Shown piece by piece: positions 1 to 8,800 of a stretch of 38,637 nt of DNA. Both the position numbers and the translations under genes were made by a program. The notes beneath the pieces were generated by a model. It saw only the letters and a program-made list of their open reading frames with translations. It made no database searches and had not been told where the DNA came from. Numbering within the stretch: the first letter of the stretch is position 1; every line of letters begins with the position of its first letter. Origin of the DNA: Acidimicrobiia bacterium (GTDB taxonomy: Bacteria; Actinomycetota; Acidimicrobiia; Spongiisociales; Spongiisociaceae); assembly GCA_021296345.1 (NCBI GenBank), contig JAGWAN010000017.1, forward strand, positions 1 to 38,637, written 5' to 3'.

Positions 1-1
1 G

Positions 2-658
2 GTGGTCGTCAGGGGCGCGGTTCGCGTGCCGGTCGACGAGATACTCCGCCGGAGCCGGGTGGTCGAAGGTAGGCCGCTCGTCAACATCCGGGCCGGCTCC
101 GTGGAAACGGACCTCATGGCGGATCCCAGGATCGCAGCCGCCTCCGTCAAACTGGTGTTCCCCACCCGGGTCGAGGTGGTGGTCAGGGAGCGGGTGGATA
201 CCGCCTGGATCGACTTGGGGGACAGGTGGGGGGTGCTGGCCGACGACGGAGTGGTGCTGGCTTACGCGCCCACGCCGACCACCCGGCTCCCGCAGATCCG
301 CGTGATCATCGATGATCCCGGGCTGGGTGCCCGGATCGAGGCCCCGGAGATTGGCGGTGCGCTGGATTTCATCGCCGCCCTGCCGGATCACCTGGCCGAG
401 CGAAGCCTCTTCGAGGCCAGCAACGGCGAGCTCTGGGTCTGGGTGGGTAATCGGATAGCCCGGCTCGGCCTACCGAGCGACATGGCGGCGAAGGCGACCT
501 CACTCTTGACGATCCTCGACAGCGCCCCGGTGGGCCTCATCGATGTCACGGCCCCCAGCCGTCCTGCGGTGCGGCCCTGGAATTCGGTCGGCAATACCCT
601 ACCTGGCCTCGAATACCTTCAGTCTCAACTAGAAGCAGAGATTTATCTAGAACCTTAA
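2..658 (+). CDS. ftsQ: FtsQ cell division protein (5' partial)
   Basis: FtsQ is a bitopic membrane protein of the divisome that links early and late septal proteins. Only the periplasmic part is in the window; the cytoplasmic tail and the single transmembrane helix lie upstream, so the in-frame GTG at base 2 is probably internal. Residues 15-65 look like a POTRA domain (pattern DPRIAAASVKLVFPTRVEV, then a VRER motif), followed by the FtsQ beta domain with its ADDGVVL motif. It lies 121 nt upstream of ftsZ, the usual order at the end of a dcw cluster. The assignment rests on the fold pattern and on synteny. The final codons carry one copy of a direct repeat shared with the ftsZ upstream region. 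Confidence 0.85.
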   Translation: MVVRGAVRVPVDEILRRSRVVEGRPLVNIRAGSVETDLMADPRIAAASVKLVFPTRVEVVVRERVDTAWIDLGDRWGVLADDGVVLAYAPTPTTRLPQIRVIIDDPGLGARIEAPEIGGALDFIAALPDHLAERSLFEASNGELWVWVGNRIARLGLPSDMAAKATSLLTILDSAPVGLIDVTAPSRPAVRPWNSVGNTLPGLEYLQSQLEAEIYLEP

Positions 659-697
659 GGAAGTGGATGGCGTATGCTTCCCAAGTCTCCACTAGAA
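621..697 (+). repeat. Direct repeat AGTCTCMACTAGAA flanking the ftsQ stop
   Basis: Two copies, at 621-634 and 684-697, match at 13 of 14 positions and are 63 nt apart. A shorter CTAGAAC core recurs at 646-652. The first copy lies inside the last codons of ftsQ and the second lies in the ftsQ-ftsZ gap just upstream of the putative ftsZ -10 element. They may be regulator sites; chance cannot be excluded. Confidence 0.35.
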
Positions 698-713
698 CGC
701 GAAGCTTTGCTTG

Positions 714-719
714 TAGAAT
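714..719 (+). promoter_or_regulatory. Candidate ftsZ -10 element
   Basis: TAGAAT fits the actinobacterial TANNNT -10 pattern and would give a leader of about 55 nt before the ATG at 780. No convincing -35 hexamer lies 16-18 nt upstream. The call is therefore weak, although a dedicated promoter ahead of ftsZ is common. Confidence 0.3.
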
Positions 720-779
720 GGGCGGGTCCGGAGCGGACTGTCAATGCCGAAGCGGTGAATGGAAGGAACGACACACCTC

Positions 780-1859
780 ATGACCGTTATGAACGAAAGC
801 CCCCTCCGTAGCTACGTGGCTGTCATCAAGGTGGTCGGAGTAGGTGGCGGCGGCACGAATGCCGTCAACCGCATGATCGAGGCCGGGATCCGGGGAGTGG
901 AGTTCCTAGCCGTCAACACGGACGCCCAGGCACTGCTCATGTCGGAGGCCGATGTCAAGCTCAACATCGGCGGAGAGCTCACGAAGGGACTCGGCGCCGG
1001 CGCTGATCCGTCGGTGGGGAGGACTGCCGCCGAGGACAACAGGGAACAGATCGAAGAGGCGCTGGCCGGCTCGGATCTGGTTTTCGTGACCGCCGGCGAG
1101 GGTGGAGGAACCGGAACGGGTGCCGCTCCCGTGGTGGCGGATATCGCCCGCAACCTCGATGCCTTGACCGTCGCGGTCGTCACTAGGCCCTTCGGATTCG
1201 AGGGCCATCGCCGCTCGAAGCTGGCCGAACAGGGCATAGCCGCGCTCCGGGAGGCGGTCGACGCCATGATCGTCATACCGAACGACAACTTGCTGGCGGA
1301 GGCCGATCGATCCACCACGATGATGGAGGCTTTCGCGATGGCCGACCAGGTATTGACGGACGGGGTGAACGGCATCGCCCAGATAATCACCACCCCAGGT
1401 CTCATCAACGTAGACTTCGCAGATGTGAGGACGGTGCTCGGCGGAGCAGGTGCGGCCGTGCTCGGCATCGGACGCGCATCGGGCGAGAGCCGAGCGCTTC
1501 AGGCAGCCCAGCAGGCGATGTCCAGCCCCCTGCTCGAAACCACGATGGACGGGGCCACGGGTGTCCTGCTCTCGATCAGCGGCCCACCCGACATGACACT
1601 GGCAGAGGTGAGCGAGGCAGCCCTGGCCGTTCAGGAGCATGCCGAATCCGATGCCCAGATCATTTTTGGGGCCACGTCAGACGAATCGGTCGGCGAGGAG
1701 GTACGTGTGACCGTTATCGCTGCGGGGGTGGGGTCGCCTTCCGGTGGTCCGTCGGGATCGGGCACATCCGGGCGTCCCCGGTACTCCGACCGATCCGAGA
1801 GCATTTTCCGGTCGGCCGAGGATGATCCGCTGGACATTCCCGGCTGGCTCCAGGAGTAG
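780..1859 (+). CDS. ftsZ: FtsZ tubulin-like division GTPase
   Basis: FtsZ polymerises with GTP into the Z-ring, the scaffold of the divisome under the membrane. The protein is 359 aa. Near the start is the nucleotide-binding [13 protein letters not shown] segment, then the tubulin signature GGGTGTG, and the T7 loop NVDFADV (N-x-D-x-x-D) that completes the GTPase site of the neighbouring subunit. A variable linker rich in Gly, Ser and Pro leads to the C-terminal peptide DPLDIPGWL, the docking site for SepF and other partners. In-frame ATGs occur at 759, 780 and 789. I chose 780 because a GGAAGGA sequence at 761-767 precedes it and the resulting N-terminus resembles mycobacterial FtsZ. The gene lies in a division cluster with sepF and divIVA. 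Confidence 0.97.
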   Translation: MTVMNESPLRSYVAVIKVVGVGGGGTNAVNRMIEAGIRGVEFLAVNTDAQALLMSEADVKLNIGGELTKGLGAGADPSVGRTAAEDNREQIEEALAGSDLVFVTAGEGGGTGTGAAPVVADIARNLDALTVAVVTRPFGFEGHRRSKLAEQGIAALREAVDAMIVIPNDNLLAEADRSTTMMEAFAMADQVLTDGVNGIAQIITTPGLINVDFADVRTVLGGAGAAVLGIGRASGESRALQAAQQAMSSPLLETTMDGATGVLLSISGPPDMTLAEVSEAALAVQEHAESDAQIIFGATSDESVGEEVRVTVIAAGVGSPSGGPSGSGTSGRPRYSDRSESIFRSAEDDPLDIPGWLQE

Positions 1860-1889
1860 AGGTTTGAGGGGATACCAGGCCGGTTGACC

Positions 1890-2519
1890 ATGCTGATCCG
1901 GCCTCCCGGGTTCCGCGGCGCTGCTTTCACGACGGCCGCGGCCGGCGACATGCTGTCCGGTGATCGGGAGGAAGTGTCAGGGACGCTCGGGATCCGGGCG
2001 GAATGGGCTTCGCTTCGCCAGATTCATGGAGCGGATGTGGTAACAGCCACGGGACCCGGCCGGGCCGGGCCGGCCGATGCGCTGGTTACGGGCGCTAGGG
2101 ATCTTCCGCTGGCGGTGATGACCGCCGACTGCGTCGGCGTCGTGCTGGAGACCGAGGATGCCGTGGGTGTGGCGCATGCCGGATGGAGGGGGGTGGTGGC
2201 CGGCGTGGTAGCTGCGACAGCTCGTCATCTGGAGGGTCTGGGCAGGCGATCCGGTCCCGTATTGAGGGCGGCCACGGGTCCCCTGATAGGGCCCTGTTGT
2301 TTCGAGGTCGGGCCGGAGGTCGCCGGGTTGTTCCACGACAGGCACGTCAAGTCCACCGGCGGCATGACGACGGTGGATCTGGCCACCGCCGTCCGGGACC
2401 AGGTCCCCCAGGCCGAGTGGTGGTCGGTCGAAGCGTGTACTCGCTGCGAGGACGGTTGGTTCTCGTTCAGGGCCGACGGTTCCGAACATCGTCTGGCAGC
2501 CTTGGGATGGATTCCGTGA
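1890..2519 (+). CDS. pgeF: PgeF/YfiH family peptidoglycan editing factor (laccase domain)
   Basis: This is a member of the YfiH/DUF152 family (Cu-oxidase_4), described as multicopper polyphenol oxidase or purine nucleoside phosphorylase, and in E. coli as an editing factor that removes L-Ser-containing muropeptide precursors. The conserved metal ligands are visible: His in RQIHGADVV, Cys in TADCVGVVL and His in GVAHAGWRG, followed by the GPCCFEVG segment. It is about 209 aa, a little shorter than usual for the family. It starts 30 nt after ftsZ, the standard actinobacterial position. An in-frame TTG at 1884 is an alternative start, with GAGGGG at 1866-1871 upstream of both. Confidence 0.9.
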   Translation: MLIRPPGFRGAAFTTAAAGDMLSGDREEVSGTLGIRAEWASLRQIHGADVVTATGPGRAGPADALVTGARDLPLAVMTADCVGVVLETEDAVGVAHAGWRGVVAGVVAATARHLEGLGRRSGPVLRAATGPLIGPCCFEVGPEVAGLFHDRHVKSTGGMTTVDLATAVRDQVPQAEWWSVEACTRCEDGWFSFRADGSEHRLAALGWIP

Positions 2520-3196
2520 GCGTGGCCACCCGCCTGGGCGAGGTCGTGCGGCGCGTCGAGGAGGCTGCCCGCCGTTCGGGCCGGGACCGCGAAGACGTGA
2601 AGATTGTGGCGATCGGCAAGGGCTGCCCGCCCGCCGTTCTGGAAGAGGCGATCGCTGCCGGACATCGGGTGTTCGGAGAGAACCGCGGGCAGGAGTTGGT
2701 GTCGAAAGCCGGCCGGCTCCCGAGCGACCTCGAATGGCACTTCGTGGGTCCGCTCCAGACCAACAAGGTACGGATTGTCCGGCCCCGGGTGGCGCTGCTT
2801 CACTCCTTCGACCGGGACCGGCTGGTGAAGCCATGGCTGCGCGGTGCGGGCCGGCCCCCTCCAACCCTTCTCCAGGTCAACATCGGGCGGGAGCCCCAGA
2901 AGTCGGGGGTCCAACCCGATCTCGTAGTCGAGACCTTCGAGCGGTGGGAAGCAGAGGGGGTCCCTCTGGAGGGAGTGATGGCGATACCTCCGATGGGCGC
3001 CAGACCCGAGGATTCCCGGCCCTACTTCGTCCGGATGCGGGAGATCGGGGACGAGTTGGCCGCTCGGTTGGATCGCCCTATGGCTCTTAGCATGGGTATG
3101 ACGGACGATTTCGAGGTCGCGATCGAGGAAGGATCCACCATCGTTCGCGTCGGACGGGCTATCTTTGGGCACGGAGCCATAGCGGTACAGAAATGA
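2507..3196 (+). CDS. YggS/PLPBP family pyridoxal phosphate homeostasis protein
   Basis: YggS (PLPBP) is a single-domain, fold-type III PLP-binding barrel without known catalysis that balances PLP and amino-acid pools. The Schiff-base Lys is probably the one in VAIGKGCPP. Family motifs follow in order: VFGENRGQE, WHFVGPLQTNK, LLQVNIGREPQKSG, GVMAIPP, SMGMTDDFEVAI and RVGRAIFG. The gene overlaps the end of pgeF. ATG 2507 and GTG 2516 are both in frame; 2516 gives a 4-nt overlap and 2507 a 13-nt overlap. The length of about 229 aa is normal. Upstream open frame in the same phase is shadow sequence inside pgeF. Its place between pgeF and sepF is conserved in Actinobacteria. Confidence 0.93.
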   Translation: MDSVSVATRLGEVVRRVEEAARRSGRDREDVKIVAIGKGCPPAVLEEAIAAGHRVFGENRGQELVSKAGRLPSDLEWHFVGPLQTNKVRIVRPRVALLHSFDRDRLVKPWLRGAGRPPPTLLQVNIGREPQKSGVQPDLVVETFERWEAEGVPLEGVMAIPPMGARPEDSRPYFVRMREIGDELAARLDRPMALSMGMTDDFEVAIEEGSTIVRVGRAIFGHGAIAVQK

Positions 3197-3747
3197 GCGT
3201 CATGAACAAACTGCTGACCTGGATGGGTCTGGTGGACGAGGGCGAGCCCACCATGAACCCTGGTTATGGAACCCGGACCGACATGACCAGCCGCCGGCCT
3301 CCGCCGCGGAGCCAGTTTCGCATAGTGGACGACCAGCCCCAGACACCATCCGATAGGGGTTCTCGGATCGCCGAGCCGGCCCCTCCCTACCAGCGACCCG
3401 CGGTAGTTGCCGCACGAGGGGACGCTGGCGTCATCGTGCGGGGCCCGGAGGCGGCCGTCATCTCGGCTAGCTACACGGAGATCCTCGAGCCACATGGCTT
3501 CGATGATGTGAGGAGGGTGGCCGATGTGCTCCGGGAGCAGGTTCCGGTGGTGGTGAACCTGAAGAATCTCGATCCTCCTACGGTACGGAGGTTGGTCGAC
3601 TTCCTGTGCGGCCTGGTGTATGCGTTGGAGGGGACGATCCAGAAACCGGCCACCGGAGTCTTGCTGGTGCGCCCTCCAAGGGTCACGATCACCCGGCAGG
3701 AGTTACAGCGCCTGGCTTCCCTGGGCCTGTACGACCTCGACGTCTGA
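3193..3747 (+). CDS. sepF: SepF, FtsZ-membrane anchor
   Basis: SepF bundles FtsZ filaments and tethers them to the membrane through an N-terminal amphipathic helix, here residues 4-15 (MNKLLTWMGLVD). A disordered linker rich in Pro, Arg and Ser follows to about residue 90. The globular domain then covers about 95-184 with VPVVVNLKNLDPPTVRRLVDF, GLVYALEG and the final KPATGVLLVRPP strands, the conserved dimer and FtsZ-binding core. The 184-aa length is typical. The start shares an ATGA overlap with the yggS stop; ATG 3202 is also possible. In Actinobacteria, which lack FtsA, SepF is the principal FtsZ anchor. Confidence 0.95.
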   Translation: MSVMNKLLTWMGLVDEGEPTMNPGYGTRTDMTSRRPPPRSQFRIVDDQPQTPSDRGSRIAEPAPPYQRPAVVAARGDAGVIVRGPEAAVISASYTEILEPHGFDDVRRVADVLREQVPVVVNLKNLDPPTVRRLVDFLCGLVYALEGTIQKPATGVLLVRPPRVTITRQELQRLASLGLYDLDV

Positions 3748-3754
3748 GGCTGGC

Positions 3755-4012
3755 TTGATCCGGCTGATCTGCAATCTGCTGCAGCTCTACGTGGTTGCGA
3801 TCGTCGCCCGGGCCGTCCTGAGCTGGATCGAAGTTCCGGGTGGTCATCCCGTTGGCCGGGCTGTCGCGCTGCTTTCGCGGATCGTGGATCCACCACTCCG
3901 GCCGCTGCGGCGGGCCCTTCCCGCCATCCCTGTAGGAGGCGTTAGGTTGGATCTGTCGCCGATCATTCTGATCGTGGCGGTAACAATCGTGGCAAGGATC
4001 ATATGCAGGTAG
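3755..4012 (+). CDS. YggT family small membrane protein
   Basis: An 85-aa protein with two hydrophobic helices, residues 5-24 and about 66-84, separated by an amphipathic loop containing the family-typical PLRPLRRALP segment. YggT proteins are found beside sepF and divIVA in many Gram-positives, and their exact role is unclear. The gene begins 7 nt after sepF with a TTG start. GAGG at 3746-3749 is a good ribosome-binding site 5 nt upstream, and no ATG or GTG is available near the family N-terminus. Frame upstream of this start overlaps sepF and is not coding. Confidence 0.85.
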   Translation: MIRLICNLLQLYVVAIVARAVLSWIEVPGGHPVGRAVALLSRIVDPPLRPLRRALPAIPVGGVRLDLSPIILIVAVTIVARIICR

Positions 4013-4022
4013 CGAGAACCGT

Positions 4023-4421
4023 ATGCGGATAACTTCGAACGAGGTCCAGGCGGTCAAGTTCTCGGTCACCTTTCGCGGGTACGCCATCGACGAGGTGGAC
4101 ACCTTTCTCGAGATCGTGGTCAAAACGATCGCCGAGTACGAGGGGATCCACGACCGGTTACAGAGCGAGGTCAAACGGTTGCGGGAGGCGCTCGACGAAT
4201 GCCGGGAGACTCGGATCGCCGCGGGTCCTGCCCAAGCCCAGACCGTGGTGACCGTTCAGGCCGATGAGGCGGTGGCCCGGGTTCGGGACATGATCGACGA
4301 GGCCGCCCGGACCTCGGAGCAGATGGTCGAGAACGTGCTGGAGGCGGGCGAACACCTGCTGGACCAATTCCGCGCTGCGATGACATCCGGAGAGAGCCAG
4401 GACGGTCCCGGCCGGCGTTGA
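4023..4421 (+). CDS. DivIVA-domain protein (Wag31-like, short)
   Basis: DivIVA/Wag31 proteins are coiled coils that sense negative membrane curvature at poles and septa and organise polar growth. Residues 1-60 form the DivIVA lipid-binding domain: after ITSNEVQAVKF come FRGYAIDEVDTFLE and then a predicted coiled coil (about 35-65). A second helix lies at about 80-122. At 132 aa it is much shorter than mycobacterial Wag31, so it is a short relative rather than the full polar-growth protein. It starts 10 nt after yggT and closes the division block. The ribosome-binding site is weak (GCGAGAA at 4012-4018). Confidence 0.88.
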   Translation: MRITSNEVQAVKFSVTFRGYAIDEVDTFLEIVVKTIAEYEGIHDRLQSEVKRLREALDECRETRIAAGPAQAQTVVTVQADEAVARVRDMIDEAARTSEQMVENVLEAGEHLLDQFRAAMTSGESQDGPGRR

Positions 4422-4451
4422 CCCGGATAGCTGTCCGCTGAGGGGTTCCAG

Positions 4452-5744
4452 ATGTCGTACTTGTCGTTCGAGGGTTCGCCTCCCGTGACATCCCTTCCCC
4501 GCCGCGCCGACGTGGCGGTGATCGGGGGTGGGGTTGTCGGGTTGTGTGCCGCATACGAGTTGGCGGCGCATGGCCGCCAGGTGGTCGTGATCGACCGGGG
4601 ACCGATCGCACGCGGTAGCGCCGCGGGCAACGCCGGGTTGATCACCCCGAGCCATCTGATCCCCATTGCCGCCCCGGGCGTGCTGTCCGGTGTGGTGCGC
4701 GGGATGATACGGCGCACCGGGCCGGTGACCGTGCGGCCGTCGATCGATCCTGCGTACCTGCGCTGGATGGTCCGGTTCGCCCGCAACTGCACTTCCCGGG
4801 CGGCACATGCCGGCGCCGTCGCCCTACGCGCACTCGGATTCTTGAGTGCCGATCTGGCGGCGGAGTGGATCGGGCGGGAAGGGATCGATTGCGGCTACCG
4901 GAAGCTCGGACTTCTCTACGTCTACGGAGACCCGGCGGCTTTGGCCGCCGCCCGGCACGAGGCCGACACGATGGAGAGCCACGGCGTGACCATCGAGAGA
5001 TACGGCGCCGCTGAGCTCCGTGAACTGGAACCGGCGCTGGACGAGGGGGTCATCGGGGGGTTCCGGTCTGTGGATGATGCCGGTCTCGATCCCGCCCGCT
5101 TCATGTCGGGAATCGTGTCGGTGTTGTCGGGACGCGGGGTCGCGTTCGTTCCGCATACGGGGCTGCTGGACTTCCGGACCTCCGGCGGCGGGGTGGACCG
5201 TCTGGTGACCTCCCGGGGCGACCTGGTGGCCGACGAGGTTGTGATAGCCACCGGTGCATGGACTCCTGGGGTGGCTGCCCTGCTCGGCGAGTCGGTTCCC
5301 ATACAGGCCGGTAAGGGATACAGCATGACGGTGGCGGCCCCTCGCCACGGTCCTCGCAACAACCTCCTGATAGGAGACAGATGGGTGGCGGTTAACCCGA
5401 TGGGTGACCTGCTGAGGATGAGCGGCTGGCTCGAACTGGGGCGTCTCGATACCCGGCCGTCGCTCCGACGACTGGCCCAGATCGAGGCCAACGTCCGATC
5501 CCGCGTGCGGCTCGATCCCGAGCTCACCGTGCTGGAAAGATGGGCGGGTCTGCGACCGGTAACACCCGACGGACTCCCCATAATCGGTCGGTCACCCGGC
5601 TGGCGGAACGTCACCTACGCCGTCGGGCACGGCAAGCTCGGTCTGTCGCTCGGGCCGGTAACCGGCCGCCTGGTCGCCCAGATCGTCTGCGACCGACCCA
5701 CCGACCTCGAGTTGGATCCGGTCTCACCCCGCCGTTTCCCGTAG
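4452..5744 (+). CDS. FAD-dependent D-amino-acid dehydrogenase-like oxidoreductase
   Basis: A DAO-family flavoprotein (430 aa) resembling the DadA small subunit, which oxidises D-amino acids to 2-oxo acids and passes electrons to the respiratory chain. The substrate here is not certain; glycine or sarcosine oxidase-like use is possible. The FAD dinucleotide fold is at residues 18-50 (VAVIGGGVVGLCAAYE, then VVVIDRG). The GSAAGNAGLI segment follows, with IATGAW at about 270 and the C-terminal FAD motif GLRPVTPDGLPIIGRSP. GAGGGG at 4440-4445 lies 6 nt before the ATG. It starts 30 nt after the DivIVA gene and converges on ileS, so it looks inserted into an otherwise conserved cluster. Confidence 0.82.
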   Translation: MSYLSFEGSPPVTSLPRRADVAVIGGGVVGLCAAYELAAHGRQVVVIDRGPIARGSAAGNAGLITPSHLIPIAAPGVLSGVVRGMIRRTGPVTVRPSIDPAYLRWMVRFARNCTSRAAHAGAVALRALGFLSADLAAEWIGREGIDCGYRKLGLLYVYGDPAALAAARHEADTMESHGVTIERYGAAELRELEPALDEGVIGGFRSVDDAGLDPARFMSGIVSVLSGRGVAFVPHTGLLDFRTSGGGVDRLVTSRGDLVADEVVIATGAWTPGVAALLGESVPIQAGKGYSMTVAAPRHGPRNNLLIGDRWVAVNPMGDLLRMSGWLELGRLDTRPSLRRLAQIEANVRSRVRLDPELTVLERWAGLRPVTPDGLPIIGRSPGWRNVTYAVGHGKLGLSLGPVTGRLVAQIVCDRPTDLELDPVSPRRFP

Positions 5745-5768
5745 GGTTCTGCCCGATCCGCAGCAGGA

Positions 5769-5784
5769 GGCGCGCGATTGCGCC
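5769..5784. terminator. Possible bidirectional hairpin between convergent genes
   Basis: GGCGC at 5769-5773 pairs with GCGCC at 5780-5784 around a 6-nt loop, in the 61-nt gap between the DadA-like gene and the ileS stop. There is no T-run on either side. The stem is short and such hairpins are common in DNA this GC-rich, so this is only a candidate. Confidence 0.22.
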
Positions 5785-5805
5785 GGCCGTCGCCAACTCT
5801 GTGGA

Positions 5806-8800
5806 TCAGGTTGTGGAGTTGCCCTCGGCCCCTGCGGCCTTCTCGAGACGCACCGACAGGGTGCTCCCGCCGATCTCGAATGCCATGCCACCTTGCATGG
5901 GGCCGGAAAGGATCGCAACCGCCAGCACCTCGCCGGCGATGAAGTCGGCATGGGTGTCGATGGCCTTGTAGAGTAAGTCGTCGTCGGTGTCATACCTGAG
6001 CCGGATCCGGTCGGTGACCTTGAGCCCGAGGTCGCGCCGGGCACGCTGGATCCGTGAGACCACCTCGCGGGCCCGGCCCTCGCTCCTGAGCACGTCGGTC
6101 AGCGCCGTGTCGAGCGCCACCGAGAGCGAACCATCCGATGCCACCGCCATACCCGGACGGGGGTTCCTGGTGATGACTACGTCGTCGGCGCTCAACTCGT
6201 GGCCGGCGATGGTCATCCCGCCCGCCTCGACCAGGGACGCCACCTGTTCCGACCGCAGGCCGGCCAGCGCGGCGGCGACTTCCCGGACCGCTGCGCCGAG
6301 GCGGGGACCGAGGCGCTTGTAATTGGGTTTGGCCGCCAACTCGACCACCGACAGCTCGTCGTCGCGGGTGCCGATCTCCTTCACATTCAGTTCTTCGGCG
6401 ATCACCGCGCTGTGGCGTTGAACCGCTGCCGCCACCTCCGGATCGCGGGTGATCACCGCCAGCCGCGCCAGGGGCTGGCGAACACCGATCGAATGATCCG
6501 ACCGGAGCGACCGGCCGAGTGTCACCACCGTGCGCGCCACATCCATCGACCGTTCGAGGCCTTCGTCGATCGTGTCCTCGTCCACCACCGGGTAGTCGGT
6601 GTGATGGACGCTGGAGGCACCCGGGACCAGGCCGGCGTGGATCTCCTCGGTGATGAAGGGCAGGACCGGCGCCAGCAGGCGGCTGAAGGTCACCAGCACC
6701 TCGTAGAGGGTGGCGAAGGCAGCTTGCTTGTCGGCCTCGTTGCCCTCCCGAGCCCTCCAGAAGCGGCGCCTGGATCTTCTTACGTACCAGTTGGTCAGGT
6801 CGTTGACGAAGCCGAGAGCCGGGCCCACCACGGCATACAGGTAGTAGCCCTCCATCATTTCGTTGGTCCGCCGGATCAGCGACTGCAGGACGCTCAGCAT
6901 CCAACGATCGATCTCGGGCCGGTCGGCGGGGGCGGGCGCCGACCCGAGGTCGTCGAACCGGATGCCGTCCGCCTCTGCATAGGTGGTGAAGAAGGAATAA
7001 GCGTTCCAGAACGGCAGGATCACCGTCCGGACCACCTCGCGCACCCCCGCTTCGGAGAAGCGGAGGGGTTCGGCCCGGAGCACGGGCGAGTCGATCAGGT
7101 AGGCCCGGACCGCGTCCCCCCCATACCGGTCCAGAACGGCGGAGGGCTCGGGGTAGTTCTTGAGGCGCTTGGACATCTTGCGCCCGTCCTCCGCCAGGAT
7201 CATGCCGTTGACAACGCAGTTGCGGAAAGCGACCTCGTCGAACAGGGCGGCGGCCAGCACGTGGAGGGTGTAGAACCATCCCCGGGTCTGGTCGAGGCCC
7301 TCGGCGATGAAATCGGCAGGGAACGTCCGCGGGAAGCGCTCCTCGTTCTCGAACGGATAGTGATACTGGGCGTAGGGCATCGACCCGGACTCGAACCAGC
7401 AGTCCAGCACCTCGGGCACGCGAGCCATGATGCCCGAACCACTCGAGCACGAAGGGCACTGATAGGTCACCTCGTCCACCACGTGCTTGTGGAGGTCTTC
7501 CAGCCAGACGTCGGCCCGCGCGGCCAGGTCCGCCCGGCTACCCATGCACTCCTGGTAGCCACAGGTATCGCACTCCCAGACCGGGATACAGCTCCCCCAG
7601 AACCGGTTGCGGGAGACCGCCCAGTCCCGGGCGTCCTCCAGCCAGTTCCCGAACCGGTTGGCCCCCACCGGTCCCGGAACCCAGTGGATGGATCCGTTCA
7701 GCTCCACCATCCGGTCGCGGATCGACTCGACCCGAACGAACCAGGTCGGGATGGCCTTGTAGATGAGCGGCTGATCGGTGCGGTAGCAATACGGGTAGGA
7801 GTGGACGATGCGCTCGTTGCGAAGCAGCGTTCCCGACTCCTGTAGCAGGCCGATGATCGTGTCGGCCGCTTCGAACACATGCAGCCCGGCCAGGTCGGGG
7901 GTGGCCTTGGTGAACCTCGCCTCGAGGTCTACGGGATCGACGATCACGTCCAGGCCCGCGTCCGCCAGCGCGTAGAGATCCTCCTCGCCGTAGGCGGGCG
8001 CCATATGGACCAGGCCGGTCCCCTCATCGGTGGTCACCGATGGGCTGGGAATCACGCGGAAGGCTCCCTGGATGTACCGATCCTCGAAGTAGGAGAATGG
8101 CGGGCGGTAGCGCACTCCCAGCAGCTCGCTGCCGGAGGCGAGCGCAGCCGGTTGCCGGGCCTCGCCGAAGACATCTTCCACCTGCCGGGCAGCCACCCAA
8201 TGGCGCCTACCCCCGTCCTCTACGGCTACGTAATCGATGTCCGGTCCGACCGCGACCGCCAGGTTTCCCGGGAGCGTCCAGGGAGTGGTGGTCCAGATGG
8301 TCAGGTAGTCGCCGGGCCGGGCCGGCCCGCTCGGGTCGGGGGTCTCGAGGACCTCAAGGCGGACCGTGATGGCGGGGTCCGGGCGGTCGCGATAGCCGCC
8401 CAGGCTCACCTCGAAGTTGGACAGGGTGGTACCGGCGGCCCACGAATAGGGAAGTACCTTGAAGGCCCGGTAGACCAGGCCCTTGTCCCACAGGGCTCGG
8501 AACACCCACCAGACGCTCTCCATGAACTCGGGGTCCATGGTCTTGTAGTCGTTTCTGAAGTCGACCCAGCGGCCTATGCGGCGGGTTATGCCCTCCCAGT
8601 CGGCGGTGGTGACCTCGACCATCCGGCGGCAGGCATCGTTGAAAACGGTCACGCCGAGATCCTCTATCTGGCGGGGCCCGGAGATTCCGAGCTGCTGCTC
8701 GACCTCCATCTCGACCGGCAGGCCGTGGGTGTCCCAGCCGAAGCGGCGCTCCACCCGGTGCCCTCGCATGGTCCAGTAGCGGGGGACGATGTCCTTGATG

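Noticed and set aside
2183-2506. Upstream extension of the yggS frame
   Set aside because: It lies inside pgeF in another phase and encodes Ser/Gly/Arg-rich shadow sequence. The family N-terminus begins at 2507-2516.
6199-7845. Long plus-strand frame (548 codons) antisense to ileS, with others antisense to dnaE (11024-12562) and nuoL/nuoM (34571-36283)
   Set aside because: These are phase shadows of strong GC-rich genes: compositions rich in Arg, Gly, His and Pro, no domains, and no start signals.
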